Source of the DNA: Goodfellowiella coeruleoviolacea
Lineage (GTDB): Bacteria > Actinomycetota > Actinomycetes > Mycobacteriales > Pseudonocardiaceae
Assembly (NCBI RefSeq): GCF_024171785.1
Contig: NZ_JAMTCK010000018.1
Coordinates: 151,579-215,578, forward strand
DNA: 64,000 bases
Direction of reading: 5' to 3'
The notes under the pieces are model-generated. The model did not search any database, had not been told where the DNA came from, and saw only the letters and a program-made list of their open reading frames with translations. This document shows, in pieces, positions 23,305-32,437 of this stretch. A program made the translations under genes and the position numbers. Position 1 is the stretch's first letter; each line of letters starts with the position of its first letter.

Positions 23305-25285
23305 TGACCGGGCCGGCCTGGGCCCGGCCGCCGACCGCTCCGGCCTCGGCCTCGACCACGTCGGCCGCCACCAGCTCGCCCGGGGTGATCTCGCTCGCCT
23401 CGGCGGCACCGGTGTCCACCGGAGCCGAGCCGTCGGCCTGGTCGGCGAACTGCGTCCGGTACAGCTCGGCGTAGCGCCCGTCCGCGGCCAGCAGCTCGGC
23501 GTGGCTGCCGCGCTCCACGATCTGGCCGGCCTCCACCACCAGGATCTGGTCGGCCGCCCGGATCGTGGACAGCCGGTGCGCGATCACCAGCGCGGTGCGC
23601 CCGCGCAGCGCCTCGGCCAGCGCGGCCTGCACCGCCACCTCCGACTCCGAGTCCAGGTGCGCGGTGGCCTCGTCCAGGATCACCACGCGCGGCCTGGCCA
23701 GCAGCAGCCGGGCGATGGTCAGCCGCTGCCGTTCCCCGCCGGAGAGCCGGTAGCCGCGCTCGCCCACCACGGTGTCCAGGCCGTCCGGCAGCGACGCCAC
23801 CAGTTCGGCGAGCCTGGCCCGCTCCAGCGCGTGCCACAGCTCGGCGTCGTCGGCCTCGGGGCGGGCGTAGCGCAGGTTCTCCCGGATGCTGTCGTGGAAC
23901 AGGTGCCCGTCCTGGGTGACCACGCCCACCGCGTCGCGGATCGCGTCGAAGCTCAGCTCGCGCACGTCGATCCCGGACAGCCGGACCGCGCCGGCGTCCA
24001 CGTCGTAGAGCCGGGGCACCAGCGAGGCGATGGTGGACTTGCCCGCGCCCGAGGACCCCACCAGGGCGACGAGCTGGCCGGGCGCCGCGGTGAAGTCGAC
24101 CCCGTGCAGCACCTCCTGGCCGCCCCGGGTGTCCAGGGTGGCGACCTCCTCCAGGGAGGCCAGCGAGATCTTGTCCGCGGCCGGGTAGCCGAACCGGACG
24201 CCGGCGAACTCCACCGAGACCGGGCCGGCGGGCAGCGCGCGGGCGTTGGGCCGCTCGCTGATCATCGGGGGCAGGTCGAGCACCTCGAACACCCGCTCGA
24301 AGGAGACCAGCGCGGTCATCACGTCCACCCGGGCGTTGGCCAGCGCGGTCAGCGGGGCGTACAGCCTGGTCAGCAGCAGCGCCAGGGACACCACCGTGCC
24401 GGGGGCGAGCTGGCCGGTCAGCGCCAGCCAGCCGCCGAGCCCGTAGACCAGCGCCTGGGCCAGCGCGGACACCAGGGTCAGCCCGGTGAGGAACCAGCGG
24501 GTGGCCATGGCCGAGCGCACCCCGATGTCGCGGACCCGGCCGGCCCGCTCGCCGAACTCGGCCGCCTCGGCCCTGGGCCGGCCGAACAGCTTGACCAGGG
24601 TCGCGCCCGGTGCGGAGAACCGCTCGGTCATCTGCGTGGTCATGGCGGCGTTCAGGCCGGCCGACTCCCGCTGCAGGTCGGCCATGCGGTTGCCCATCCG
24701 GCGCGCGGGCAGCACGAAGACCGGCAGCAGCACCAGGGCCAGCGCGGTCACCTGCCAGGACAGCGTGAACATCACGCCCAGCGAGAGCGCGAGCTGGATG
24801 ACGTTGGTGACCATGCCGGACAGCGTGGAGGTGAACGCCCGCTGCGCGCCGATCACGTCGTTGTTGAGCCGGCTGACCAGCGCGCCCGTGCGGGTGCGGG
24901 TGAAGAACGCCACCGGCATGCGCTGCACGTGCTCGAACACGGCACGCCGCAGGTCGTAGATCAGGCCCTCGCCGATCCGCGCGGACAGCCACCGCTCCAC
25001 CAGCCCGAGGCCGGCGTCCAGCACGGCGATCAGCGCGATGACGACCGCCAGCCAGATCACGGTGGCGGCGGCGCCGCCCCCGACGATGGCGTCCACCACC
25101 CGGCCGGCCAGCACCGGGGTGGACACGGCCAGGACCGCGGAGACCACGGTCAGCAGCAGGAAGACCGCGAGCAGCCGCCAGTACGGCCGGGCGAAGGACA
25201 GCACGCGGCGCACCGTGCCCGGCCGAACCCCCTTGGGTGCGTCCGCCCGGTGCATGGCGCTGCGCATCAACATCCAGCCATCCAT
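23285..25285 (-). CDS. ABC exporter, fused permease and ATPase
   Basis: This 666-residue half-transporter should form a homodimeric exporter. The transmembrane domain with six helices spans about residues 20-320. The nucleotide-binding domain has Walker A GSSGAGKST near 404, Q-loop VTQDGHLFHD, signature LSGGERQR and Walker B VVILDEATAHLDSESE, followed by the switch histidine in IAHRLST. A 20-residue insertion (ISLASLEEVATLDTRGG) sits ahead of Walker A. The start ATG at 25285 has GGAGGAG about eight bases upstream. The gene is driven by a MerR/SoxR-type promoter with a 19-bp spacer, so export of a redox-active or toxic compound is a reasonable guess. Confidence 0.9.
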   Translation of the reverse strand: MDGWMLMRSAMHRADAPKGVRPGTVRRVLSFARPYWRLLAVFLLLTVVSAVLAVSTPVLAGRVVDAIVGGGAAATVIWLAVVIALIAVLDAGLGLVERWLSARIGEGLIYDLRRAVFEHVQRMPVAFFTRTRTGALVSRLNNDVIGAQRAFTSTLSGMVTNVIQLALSLGVMFTLSWQVTALALVLLPVFVLPARRMGNRMADLQRESAGLNAAMTTQMTERFSAPGATLVKLFGRPRAEAAEFGERAGRVRDIGVRSAMATRWFLTGLTLVSALAQALVYGLGGWLALTGQLAPGTVVSLALLLTRLYAPLTALANARVDVMTALVSFERVFEVLDLPPMISERPNARALPAGPVSVEFAGVRFGYPAADKISLASLEEVATLDTRGGQEVLHGVDFTAAPGQLVALVGSSGAGKSTIASLVPRLYDVDAGAVRLSGIDVRELSFDAIRDAVGVVTQDGHLFHDSIRENLRYARPEADDAELWHALERARLAELVASLPDGLDTVVGERGYRLSGGERQRLTIARLLLARPRVVILDEATAHLDSESEVAVQAALAEALRGRTALVIAHRLSTIRAADQILVVEAGQIVERGSHAELLAADGRYAELYRTQFADQADGSAPVDTGAAEASEITPGELVAADVVEAEAGAVGGRAQAGPVTPAATG

Positions 25286-25383
25286 CAGCCCGCTCCTCCC
25301 CCAACTGTCCTGGCCCACCCGTCCGAGCGGGCCAACACTCCTGCAACGCGCGGCGGTGTCCACCGCTTCCCAACGCGCCGATC

Positions 25384-25414
25384 ATGCTGCAACCTCCAGT
25401 TAACTGGAGGTCAA
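25384..25414 (-). promoter_or_regulatory. MerR/SoxR-type promoter and operator of the ABC exporter
   Basis: On the minus strand TTGACC (25409-25414) and CAGCAT (25384-25389) are separated by 19 bp, the unusually long spacer of MerR-family promoters. The perfect 20-bp palindrome ACCTCCAGTTAACTGGAGGT (25392-25411) fills the spacer. It differs from the classic SoxR box core CCTCAAGTTAACTTGAGG at only two symmetric positions. Confidence 0.7.
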
Positions 25415-25581
25415 TCCGACCGCGCCACCGGTGCGCACGCCACTCGCCCCGCACTGGTTTCCCCCGGGCGCCCCGGCCACACCGTCGACTTGACCCGGAC
25501 CCCGGCGTCCGGGTTTAGCGTGCCGGTAGTCGATCGGTGTTGCCGTGATCAGACCTGGTCAGCGGCACTATCTCCAAGAAA

Positions 25582-26358
25582 GTGAGCGATGTGGTGAGCA
25601 ACGACTCCGAGCCGGCGCCGGCCGGGCGCGCGGTGATCGTCACCGGGGCGGGCACCGGGATCGGCCGGGCGACCGCGCAGCGGTTCGCCGACGAGGGCGC
25701 CAGCGTCCTCGCGGTCGGCCGCACCGGAACAACCCTGGCCCAGACCGCGCGGGACCGGCCGGCCATCCACCCGCTGGTGGCCGACGTGACCGACCCGGAC
25801 GGCCCAGCGCGCGTCGTCGACGCCGCGCTGGCGGTGTTCGGCCGGATCGACGTGCTGGTCAACAACGCCGCCATCACCCGGCCCGCCCCGCTCGGACAGA
25901 TCGACCGGGCGGACACGGCCGCGCAGCTGGCCACCAACCTGGTCGGCCCGGTGTTCCTCGCCCAGCAGGCCCTGCCCCACCTGGTGGCCAGCTCCGGGCT
26001 GATCGTCAACGTCACCTCGGTGCAGCCGTTCCGGGGCTGGCCGAACAACTCGGTGTACGGGGCCACCAAGGTCGCCCTGGACTTCATCACCCGCACCTGG
26101 GCGGTGGAGCTGGCCGAGCGCGGCGTGCGCGTGGTGTCGGTGGCGCCGGGCGTGACGCACACGCCGGTGCTGGCGCACGCCGGGCTCAGCCCGGAGCAGA
26201 TCGCCGAGGCCGGCGAACAGCTGCGCCGCCGCATCCCGCTCGGCCGGCTCGCCCAGCCCGAGGAGATCGCCTGGTGGATCGTGCGGACCGCGCGGCCGGA
26301 GGCGGGCTACCTGACCGGCGCGGTGATCCAGGTCGACGGCGGCATCAACGTGGCCTGA
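25582..26358 (+). CDS. Short-chain dehydrogenase/reductase
   Basis: This 258-residue classical SDR has the cofactor motif TGAGTGIGRA (residues 21-30), NNAA near 94, catalytic serine in NVTSVQPF, YGATK near 156 and the C-terminal GAVIQVDGGINVA. The substrate is unknown. The GTG at 25582 has no ribosome-binding site but TATCTC lies 7 bp upstream, so a leaderless start is likely; a second GTG lies four codons downstream. It converges with the repeat-protein gene of the AAA/VWA operon, with only 26 bp between stops. Confidence 0.9.
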   Translation: MSDVVSNDSEPAPAGRAVIVTGAGTGIGRATAQRFADEGASVLAVGRTGTTLAQTARDRPAIHPLVADVTDPDGPARVVDAALAVFGRIDVLVNNAAITRPAPLGQIDRADTAAQLATNLVGPVFLAQQALPHLVASSGLIVNVTSVQPFRGWPNNSVYGATKVALDFITRTWAVELAERGVRVVSVAPGVTHTPVLAHAGLSPEQIAEAGEQLRRRIPLGRLAQPEEIAWWIVRTARPEAGYLTGAVIQVDGGINVA

Positions 26359-26384
26359 CCGCCCGCTGCCCCGGCCGGCCCGCC

Positions 26385-28961
26385 TCAGCCTGCCGGCCGG
26401 GTGGCCAGTACCGCGCTCTCCAGCAGGTCCGGGATGGTGCCGGCGAAGTCCGGGAGCAGCCGCATGACCAGCGTCCACGCGTCCTGGTTGCCGGCCAGGT
26501 GCGCGCGCACCAGCTCGCCCAGTTCCGCGTGCACCGGATGGTCGGCCGGCACGATGGCCAGCACCGCCGCGGCCGGCTGTCCGAAGTGGACCAGGTCGGC
26601 CATGGTCATGCCGCCCCGCTCGACCGCGACCAGCGGCCAGCTCATCCCGGGCGCCAGGCGCATCTCGGCCAGCACCTCGGCCGGGGGTGTGCCCGCCGCC
26701 AGCCGCGCCAGCGCCCGCCGCTGGTCCTCCGGGAAGAACGACTGCCTGGCGGCCGAGCGCAGTTCCTCCGGGCAGTCCTCGACCTCGGCGAGCAGCCGGA
26801 GCACCGAGCCGGGGAACGGTTTGCGGGCGTGGTCGGCGCACAGGTGGTCCCAGTCCCAGTCGAAGCCCTCGGCCCGCAGGCGGTGCAGCGAACTCAGGCC
26901 GCTGGCGCGCAGCCGGCGGGCGAGCCGCTCGGGCGACTCGGCGTCGGCCACGGCGGCGCGCAGCCGCTGGAGCGCGTCAGCGCGGTCGGGCTCGGCCAGC
27001 AGTGCGCTCACCTGGCGCCGCACCGTGGCGTTGTACTTCGCCGAGAACTTCCCTGCCTGGGCCGCCAGCTCCGCCTCGGCCGCGTCCGGACCGCCGCGTT
27101 CCCACAGGCCGAGCAGCATGCGCAGCTGGATGGTGCCGCTCACCCGCACCGAGGCGAAGACGTGCTTGATCAGCTCCGGGTCGCCGCAGCCGACCATCGG
27201 CCCCAGCCAACGCCACGCCCGGGTGGCCAGCAGCGCGGCGCGCAGCTCCGGGTCGACGGGCAGGCGACGGTCCCCCTCGGGGTCGGCGAACGGGCGGCCG
27301 GTGATCAGCCGGTCGCGCTGCTGCCTGGTCGCGTTGGCCTGGTAGATCAGGCCCGCGTTGACCGCCGGGTCGTCCAGCCGGGCCAGCGCGGTGACCGCGT
27401 CGGCCGGCAGGTTCGGGTGCCTGGCCAGCAGCTGGCGATCCCGGTGGCGGCCCGGCTCGGCCAACACCCAGGGCAGCCACTCCGCCCGCCAGGTGCCGCA
27501 CACCAGCAGGTCGTACGCGGTGCCGTCGTCCACCTCGGCGAGCAGCGCCAACTGGGTGTCGGTGGCGGCCAGGTCGAGCAGGGTCAGGAAGGCGGCCCGG
27601 TCCTCCGACAGGGTCATCATCCGACCCCGCTTGGGTGCGCCACCCGCGCTGGGCCACGGCTCGGCTGCCGCCGCTGCCCCGGCCTGGTCGCCGCGCGTGC
27701 TCGCGGCCCGGGCGGCGACGCTGTCCAGCAGTTCGGCCACGCTGCCGGTGAACGTGGGCAGGTCGGCCCGGAGCAGCCGCCAGGCGGCCACGTCCGCCCC
27801 CAATCGCTCGGCCACCAGCCGGCCGAGTTCGGCCCGGAACTCCGCCCACCCGTCCCGTTCGGCCGGCCGTGCCTTCCGGTCCGCGCGCCGCTGCTGAGCC
27901 GTGGCGAGCACGGTCACGGCCGGGCGGGCGCGCCGCAGCAGGTCCACCCCGGAGAGCGTCTCCCCCAGGGCCCGCTCGACCACCACGGTCAGCACGTCCG
28001 ACGACATGCGCTCCACCGGCATGGTGGTGAGCAGGGACGACAGCACGGACGGCCGGACCAAGGCGAACAGCTCCCGGATCGGGGGATTCGGGTGGGCCGC
28101 GCACAGCGCCGCCGCCACCTCGTCCGGGCAGTCGTCCCGCACGGCCAGTTTCTCGATCACCCGGTGGTCGAACGGACGCTCCTGGTGGGCGGCCCCGACC
28201 GCGGACCAGTCCAGTCGGTCCAGCTGGGCGAGGACCGCGTCCGTTCGAATCGGCTTGGCACGCAGTTTCGCGACCGCGCCGGGCGTCCCCTCCGCGTCGG
28301 CCACTGCCGCCCGCAACGCGGCCACGCCATCCGGGCCGGCCACCGCACCCGCCCCGATCTCGGCGATGTCGGTCTCCAGCGCGCCGTGGATCGCCTCGTC
28401 GGCCAGTGCGTCGGCCAGTTCGGCCGCGCCGCCGTGCTCGTGCAGGGACAGCAGCGCCCGCAACCACTCATCCCGGTCCAGCTTCGCGCCCACCGTGACG
28501 AGCACGTGGCGCACCAGGTCGGGGAACGGAGCGACCACCGCGGCCCGCAACTCGACGAGGTTCTCCGAGCCCAGCAACCGCCGCACCAGACCGGTCTCCG
28601 CCCGCCAGCGCGGATCAGCGGGGTCGGCCTCGGCCAGCAGCGCCCGGTGCGCGCGCAGGCTCCAGGTCCGATTCCGGAACTCGCTGTGCCCGTACAGCAC
28701 GGCGGCCACCCTCGGGTTTCCGGCCGCGGCCAGCCGAGGGAAGAATTCGGGCAGCGGGCCCCTGTCCAGGCAGCGTTTCGCCAGCACTTCGGGCCACTGG
28801 CCGCCGACGGCCAGTGCGGTGTCGACCACCACGGGCGGGATGCTCGACGCGCTGGCCAACAGCGACCGCATCGCCTGCGGGTCCCGGTCGAACAGGGCCC
28901 GCACGTCGTCCGGCTGACCGAATCCGAGCACCCGGAGGGCAACCGTGGGCAGCGCGCTCAT
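26385..28961 (-). CDS. Large duplicated-module repeat protein, last gene of the AAA/VWA operon
   Basis: I do not recognise this 858-residue soluble protein. It is Leu/Ala/Arg-rich and looks entirely alpha-helical, like a HEAT/ARM solenoid. It is built from two copies of one module: residues 1-415 and 452-850. Matching landmarks are LRAAVADAE (216-224 and 667-675), a D-W...H...PF...L-A...DCP-E segment (about 250-283 and 701-733), and AW-L---LP-F-GS/TV/I--LL-S (393-414 and 828-849). The 547-residue protein at the other end of the operon carries the second module almost complete. The ATG overlaps the AAA gene stop by ATGA. No catalytic motif is visible; a scaffold or substrate-binding role for the AAA/VWA machine is inference. 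Confidence 0.8.
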   Translation of the reverse strand: MSALPTVALRVLGFGQPDDVRALFDRDPQAMRSLLASASSIPPVVVDTALAVGGQWPEVLAKRCLDRGPLPEFFPRLAAAGNPRVAAVLYGHSEFRNRTWSLRAHRALLAEADPADPRWRAETGLVRRLLGSENLVELRAAVVAPFPDLVRHVLVTVGAKLDRDEWLRALLSLHEHGGAAELADALADEAIHGALETDIAEIGAGAVAGPDGVAALRAAVADAEGTPGAVAKLRAKPIRTDAVLAQLDRLDWSAVGAAHQERPFDHRVIEKLAVRDDCPDEVAAALCAAHPNPPIRELFALVRPSVLSSLLTTMPVERMSSDVLTVVVERALGETLSGVDLLRRARPAVTVLATAQQRRADRKARPAERDGWAEFRAELGRLVAERLGADVAAWRLLRADLPTFTGSVAELLDSVAARAASTRGDQAGAAAAAEPWPSAGGAPKRGRMMTLSEDRAAFLTLLDLAATDTQLALLAEVDDGTAYDLLVCGTWRAEWLPWVLAEPGRHRDRQLLARHPNLPADAVTALARLDDPAVNAGLIYQANATRQQRDRLITGRPFADPEGDRRLPVDPELRAALLATRAWRWLGPMVGCGDPELIKHVFASVRVSGTIQLRMLLGLWERGGPDAAEAELAAQAGKFSAKYNATVRRQVSALLAEPDRADALQRLRAAVADAESPERLARRLRASGLSSLHRLRAEGFDWDWDHLCADHARKPFPGSVLRLLAEVEDCPEELRSAARQSFFPEDQRRALARLAAGTPPAEVLAEMRLAPGMSWPLVAVERGGMTMADLVHFGQPAAAVLAIVPADHPVHAELGELVRAHLAGNQDAWTLVMRLLPDFAGTIPDLLESAVLATRPAG

Positions 28962-30856
28962 CGGCCGGCCATCCGCTTCAGCGCGTCCACCCAGAACTTC
29001 TGCTTCTCGGGTGTCTGGCCGACCAGGTAGGTGGCGCGCAGTTTCGGCGGCAGGTGGCGCAGCAGCCGGACCACCACGTCGGCGTGCCGCTCCAGCTGGG
29101 ACACCTCGGCGTTGGCGAACACCTGGTGCACGGCGTCGGTGTCGTCGGTGCCCTCGGTGGACACCTCCGAGGCGGTGGCCAGTCGCGCCTCCCACGAGTC
29201 GACCTCGCGCGCGATCTCGGCCAGGCCGATGACCCGGTGGTCGGCCAGCCGCGCCTCCAGTTTGGACAGTGGCACCGGCGCGTACTCACCGTCGCCGAGG
29301 TAGATCAGCCCCAGGTGCAGTGGCTGGTCGGCCAGGTGCAGCTTGATCAGCCGCTCCAGGGTGCGCTTGGTGATCCACTCCCGCGCCTCGTCGTCGATGT
29401 CGTTCTTCCACCACTCCAGCGCGGTCTCGGCGACCTCGCCGTAGCTGGCGATCAGCCACTCGTTGGCCGGGATGTCCTCCGGCCGCACCTCGTAGCTGAC
29501 GGTGAACCGGCTGGCCTGGGCGATGTTGTTGCTGGACACCAGCAGCTTGCGGCCCAGGTGGTAGGGCGGGTTCTGCAGCGCGACCTGGGCGCGCAGGTTG
29601 AAGATGGGCCGCCCGGCCAGCGACCACTCCTGGGTGACCTCCATCAGCTTGGCGAAGGTGGCCTTGTCCTTGGGGCGGTTGTACTCGTCCCAGACCAGCA
29701 CCTTGGGCTCGTCACCGAGCAGCGACCGGGTGAGCAGGGTGTCCAGCGTGCCGTCCGGGGTGGGCACCGGCACGCACAGGTCCTCGACGTTGGTGACCGG
29801 CAGCGAGAAGTACACCGGGTCGCGGCCGATCTCCTCGCGCACCACCTGCTTGGTGATCTCGGTCTTGCCGCAGCCGGGCGGCCCCTGCAGCAGCACGGCC
29901 CAGCGGTTTCGGATGGCCGCCCGCAGCACGCGGCGCACCGGATCGGCCACGGTGTCCGGGTTGGCGACGCCGAGGGCGGCGGCGATCCGGTCGAGGATCT
30001 CCTGGGTGCGGTCCCGGCCCGGCCTGCGGTCCGTGCCGGACTCGGTCAGGGCCAGCCGGACCCCGTTGACCAGCGGCAGCCCCCACGCCAGCGGGAAACC
30101 CTCCCGGGCGCAGTCCAGCACGTGCTCCAGGGTGCGCGGCGAGAGCCGGCCACGCAGTTCGGGTGAGAGCGAGGCCCACAGCCGGAACACCTCGCGCAGG
30201 TTCCACTCCGGATACCGCTGCGCCAGCGTGTGCCGCCAGGCCGTGTCGTTGGCGTTGACCCGCAACGTCACCATCCGGTCGAGCACGGCGAGGTCGGTGC
30301 GGCGGGCACTGGTCTCGGCCAGCGACTCGTTGTCCGCGAGGAACACCCCCACGCAGCCCAGCTCGCGCAGGTCGTGCTCGCCCAGCGTCCAGTCGCAGGC
30401 GATCTGCATCAGCTGGGCCTGGATGGTGTCGCCGGCCTGCAGCGAGTCGTCGATCAGCAGCACGAACGGCCGCCCGGGTGAGAGCTGGCGCATGATCAGC
30501 TGGGCGAGCGCCAGCTCACCGCTGGAGTCCTCCCGCACCGGCGCGTTGACCAGCAGGTCGTCCGGGGTCAGGTTGGCCGCCGGCACCAGGACGACCTCGG
30601 TGCCGGGAAACCGCTCCGGGATGAAGGACAGGAACGTGGAGGTCTTGCCGATGCCGTGCTCGCCGAAGACCTGACCGGTCTGCCCCATGGTGATCATGGC
30701 CTCGATGAACCGCTCCAGCCGGCTGGCGCCGCCAGCCCCGGCCGGCCGGGTGGCGTAGGTGGCGTTGGGCTGCCAGGCGCGTGCCCGCCCGGGGCCGGCC
30801 GGCGCGTCGGCAGCGCCCTGGCTGGCCGGGTCGTCGATCGTCGCTGTCGTCGTCAT
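28958..30856 (-). CDS. Tandem AAA+ ATPase (MoxR-like partner of the VWA protein)
   Basis: This 632-residue cytoplasmic protein has two P-loop modules. The first has Walker A GEHGIGKT (65-72) and Walker B FVLLIDD (131-137). The second has Walker A GPPGCGKT (325-332), Walker B VLVWDE (386-391) with EYNR after it, and SSNN as a sensor-like motif near 441. The second module resembles MoxR-type ATPases, which work with VWA proteins to remodel or assemble targets. A helical C-terminal part of about 150 residues follows. The start is uncertain: I use the ATG at 30856, but a GTG at 30865 or a TTG at 30904 (12 bp after the VWA stop) are possible. Its stop overlaps the next start (ATGA). Confidence 0.85.
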   Translation of the reverse strand: MTTTATIDDPASQGAADAPAGPGRARAWQPNATYATRPAGAGGASRLERFIEAMITMGQTGQVFGEHGIGKTSTFLSFIPERFPGTEVVLVPAANLTPDDLLVNAPVREDSSGELALAQLIMRQLSPGRPFVLLIDDSLQAGDTIQAQLMQIACDWTLGEHDLRELGCVGVFLADNESLAETSARRTDLAVLDRMVTLRVNANDTAWRHTLAQRYPEWNLREVFRLWASLSPELRGRLSPRTLEHVLDCAREGFPLAWGLPLVNGVRLALTESGTDRRPGRDRTQEILDRIAAALGVANPDTVADPVRRVLRAAIRNRWAVLLQGPPGCGKTEITKQVVREEIGRDPVYFSLPVTNVEDLCVPVPTPDGTLDTLLTRSLLGDEPKVLVWDEYNRPKDKATFAKLMEVTQEWSLAGRPIFNLRAQVALQNPPYHLGRKLLVSSNNIAQASRFTVSYEVRPEDIPANEWLIASYGEVAETALEWWKNDIDDEAREWITKRTLERLIKLHLADQPLHLGLIYLGDGEYAPVPLSKLEARLADHRVIGLAEIAREVDSWEARLATASEVSTEGTDDTDAVHQVFANAEVSQLERHADVVVRLLRHLPPKLRATYLVGQTPEKQKFWVDALKRMAGR

Positions 30857-30916
30857 GCCGCTCACGCTGTGCCGCTTCTCCTCGTCGTCCTGCTCCGCCG
30901 CCAACTCGTGCTGGGG

Positions 30917-32437
30917 CTACCGCTCGCCGGTGTGCACCCGGTGACAGGCCATGGGCGGGTGGTGCCGGTCGGGCCAGTCGTCGCCGCCGTCGGTGATCAG
31001 CCAGATCCACCGGTCCGGGTCGGCCGGGGTGACCTCGGCGGCGTAGCCGTCGGTCACCATGATCACGGCGTCCGGGCGCTCCTCGAAGCGCCGCCCGTTG
31101 ACCGGCAGCCGGCCCTCGGCGTAGTCCACCACGTTCTGGAAGTTCGTGCCGCCGCCACCGTGCACCCGCTCGCCCGGCACGAACGGCATCACCACGCCGT
31201 CGAAGCTCACCCAGTGGCTCTCCACGCCGTCGGTCTGGCCGACCAGGCTGGTCAGCCACTCCACCACGGCATCGGGCATGGACCCGGAGGTGTCCAGCGC
31301 GATGAGCACGACCTTGGTCCGCTCCTGGCCGCGCCGGGACAGCATCGGGTCGTGGCCCAGCGCCAGCAGCACCGCGCCCTGCTTCTTCGGGTAGACCAGG
31401 CGGGTGCCGTCGCGCAGCTTGCTGGCCAGGGTGTCGGCCAGCCAGCGCTTCCACCACTCCACCCGCCGGGTCTTCGGTGTCTCGCCGCGCAGCGCGCCCA
31501 CCCCGAGGGAACCCCACAGCCGGCTGATCCGCTCACCGCCGCCCTCGGACCGGTCGAGCAGGTCGAGCATCTCCCCGCGCGCCACGCCGTTGCCCCGGTG
31601 GGCGGCACGCACGGCCTCGGCCATGGTGGCCTCGACGACCAGCGCCACGGTCTCCGGGTCCGCCGGCACCCCGCCCCCGCGCTCGGCCCCGTCCGCGGCC
31701 ACCAGGTGGACGCAGGCGTCGGCCGGCGCCACCAGCGGTGTGCTCATCCGCTTGAGTTCGTGGTAGACACCGAGATCGGTGGCGACGAAGTCCGCATAGG
31801 ACAGTGGGGTCAGCTGCTGCTGGGCCAGGTCGGCCCGGTACCGGCGGTACACCGCGCGGGGATCCACGCCCACCGGCTCGGGCTTGCCGCCCGGACCGGC
31901 CACCCTGGTCGGCAGGTCCTTGCGCCCCAGCCGGGTCAGCACGACGTGGTTGATGCTCACCTCGGCGGCCAGGTCGAAGACCGGGTCGGCGCGCAACTCC
32001 TCGTCGATGTAGAGGTGCCGGTGCACCAGGTGCCGCACCTCGTGGAACAGCACGAACTTCACGCCGGCGAGTCCGATCTGGACGAAGAACTCCGGGTTGT
32101 AGAGCAGCAGGCAGCTCCCGTCACCGGCGGCGACCACGGCCGCGGTGGCCACCGCGGTGGTCGGGATCTGGTGGTGGCACTTGGCGTACAGCCAGGACAC
32201 CACCACGCTGTCGCGCACCCCGAAGTCCAGTAGGGCCGCGTCCTTCAACTGGCGGGCCTGCTCGACCACGGCGGGATCGTCGGGCTGGCAGGCCAGCAGC
32301 GCCTGCCGGTCGGTGAGATCGACGGCCGGCCGCGCCGCCACGTGCCGGCCGCCACCCGCCACCCTGGCCGAGGCCCGCCGCCGGGGCCGCCGCCCGGGGC
32401 TGTCGCCCGCTGGTTCCTTCCGCTGCCGAGTGGTCAT
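30917..32437 (-). CDS. VWA-like protein with N-terminal metallopeptidase motif (DUF2201 type)
   Basis: This 506-residue protein joins two domains. The N-terminal part (about 40-330) has a zinc-peptidase motif HEVRH (132-136) followed by H140 and by DLAAEVSINHVVL (155-167), the pattern of DUF2201 putative metallopeptidases. The C-terminal VWA-like domain (375-500) has an intact MIDAS motif DTSGS (382-386), GGGGTNF near 427 and VTDG near 461. A basic Arg-rich tail of 30 residues precedes the peptidase part. The ATG overlaps the stop of the upstream repeat-protein gene (ATGA). VWA proteins pair with MoxR-type ATPases, here the next gene. Whether the peptidase site is active is unknown. Confidence 0.88.
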   Translation of the reverse strand: MTTRQRKEPAGDSPGRRPRRRASARVAGGGRHVAARPAVDLTDRQALLACQPDDPAVVEQARQLKDAALLDFGVRDSVVVSWLYAKCHHQIPTTAVATAAVVAAGDGSCLLLYNPEFFVQIGLAGVKFVLFHEVRHLVHRHLYIDEELRADPVFDLAAEVSINHVVLTRLGRKDLPTRVAGPGGKPEPVGVDPRAVYRRYRADLAQQQLTPLSYADFVATDLGVYHELKRMSTPLVAPADACVHLVAADGAERGGGVPADPETVALVVEATMAEAVRAAHRGNGVARGEMLDLLDRSEGGGERISRLWGSLGVGALRGETPKTRRVEWWKRWLADTLASKLRDGTRLVYPKKQGAVLLALGHDPMLSRRGQERTKVVLIALDTSGSMPDAVVEWLTSLVGQTDGVESHWVSFDGVVMPFVPGERVHGGGGTNFQNVVDYAEGRLPVNGRRFEERPDAVIMVTDGYAAEVTPADPDRWIWLITDGGDDWPDRHHPPMACHRVHTGER

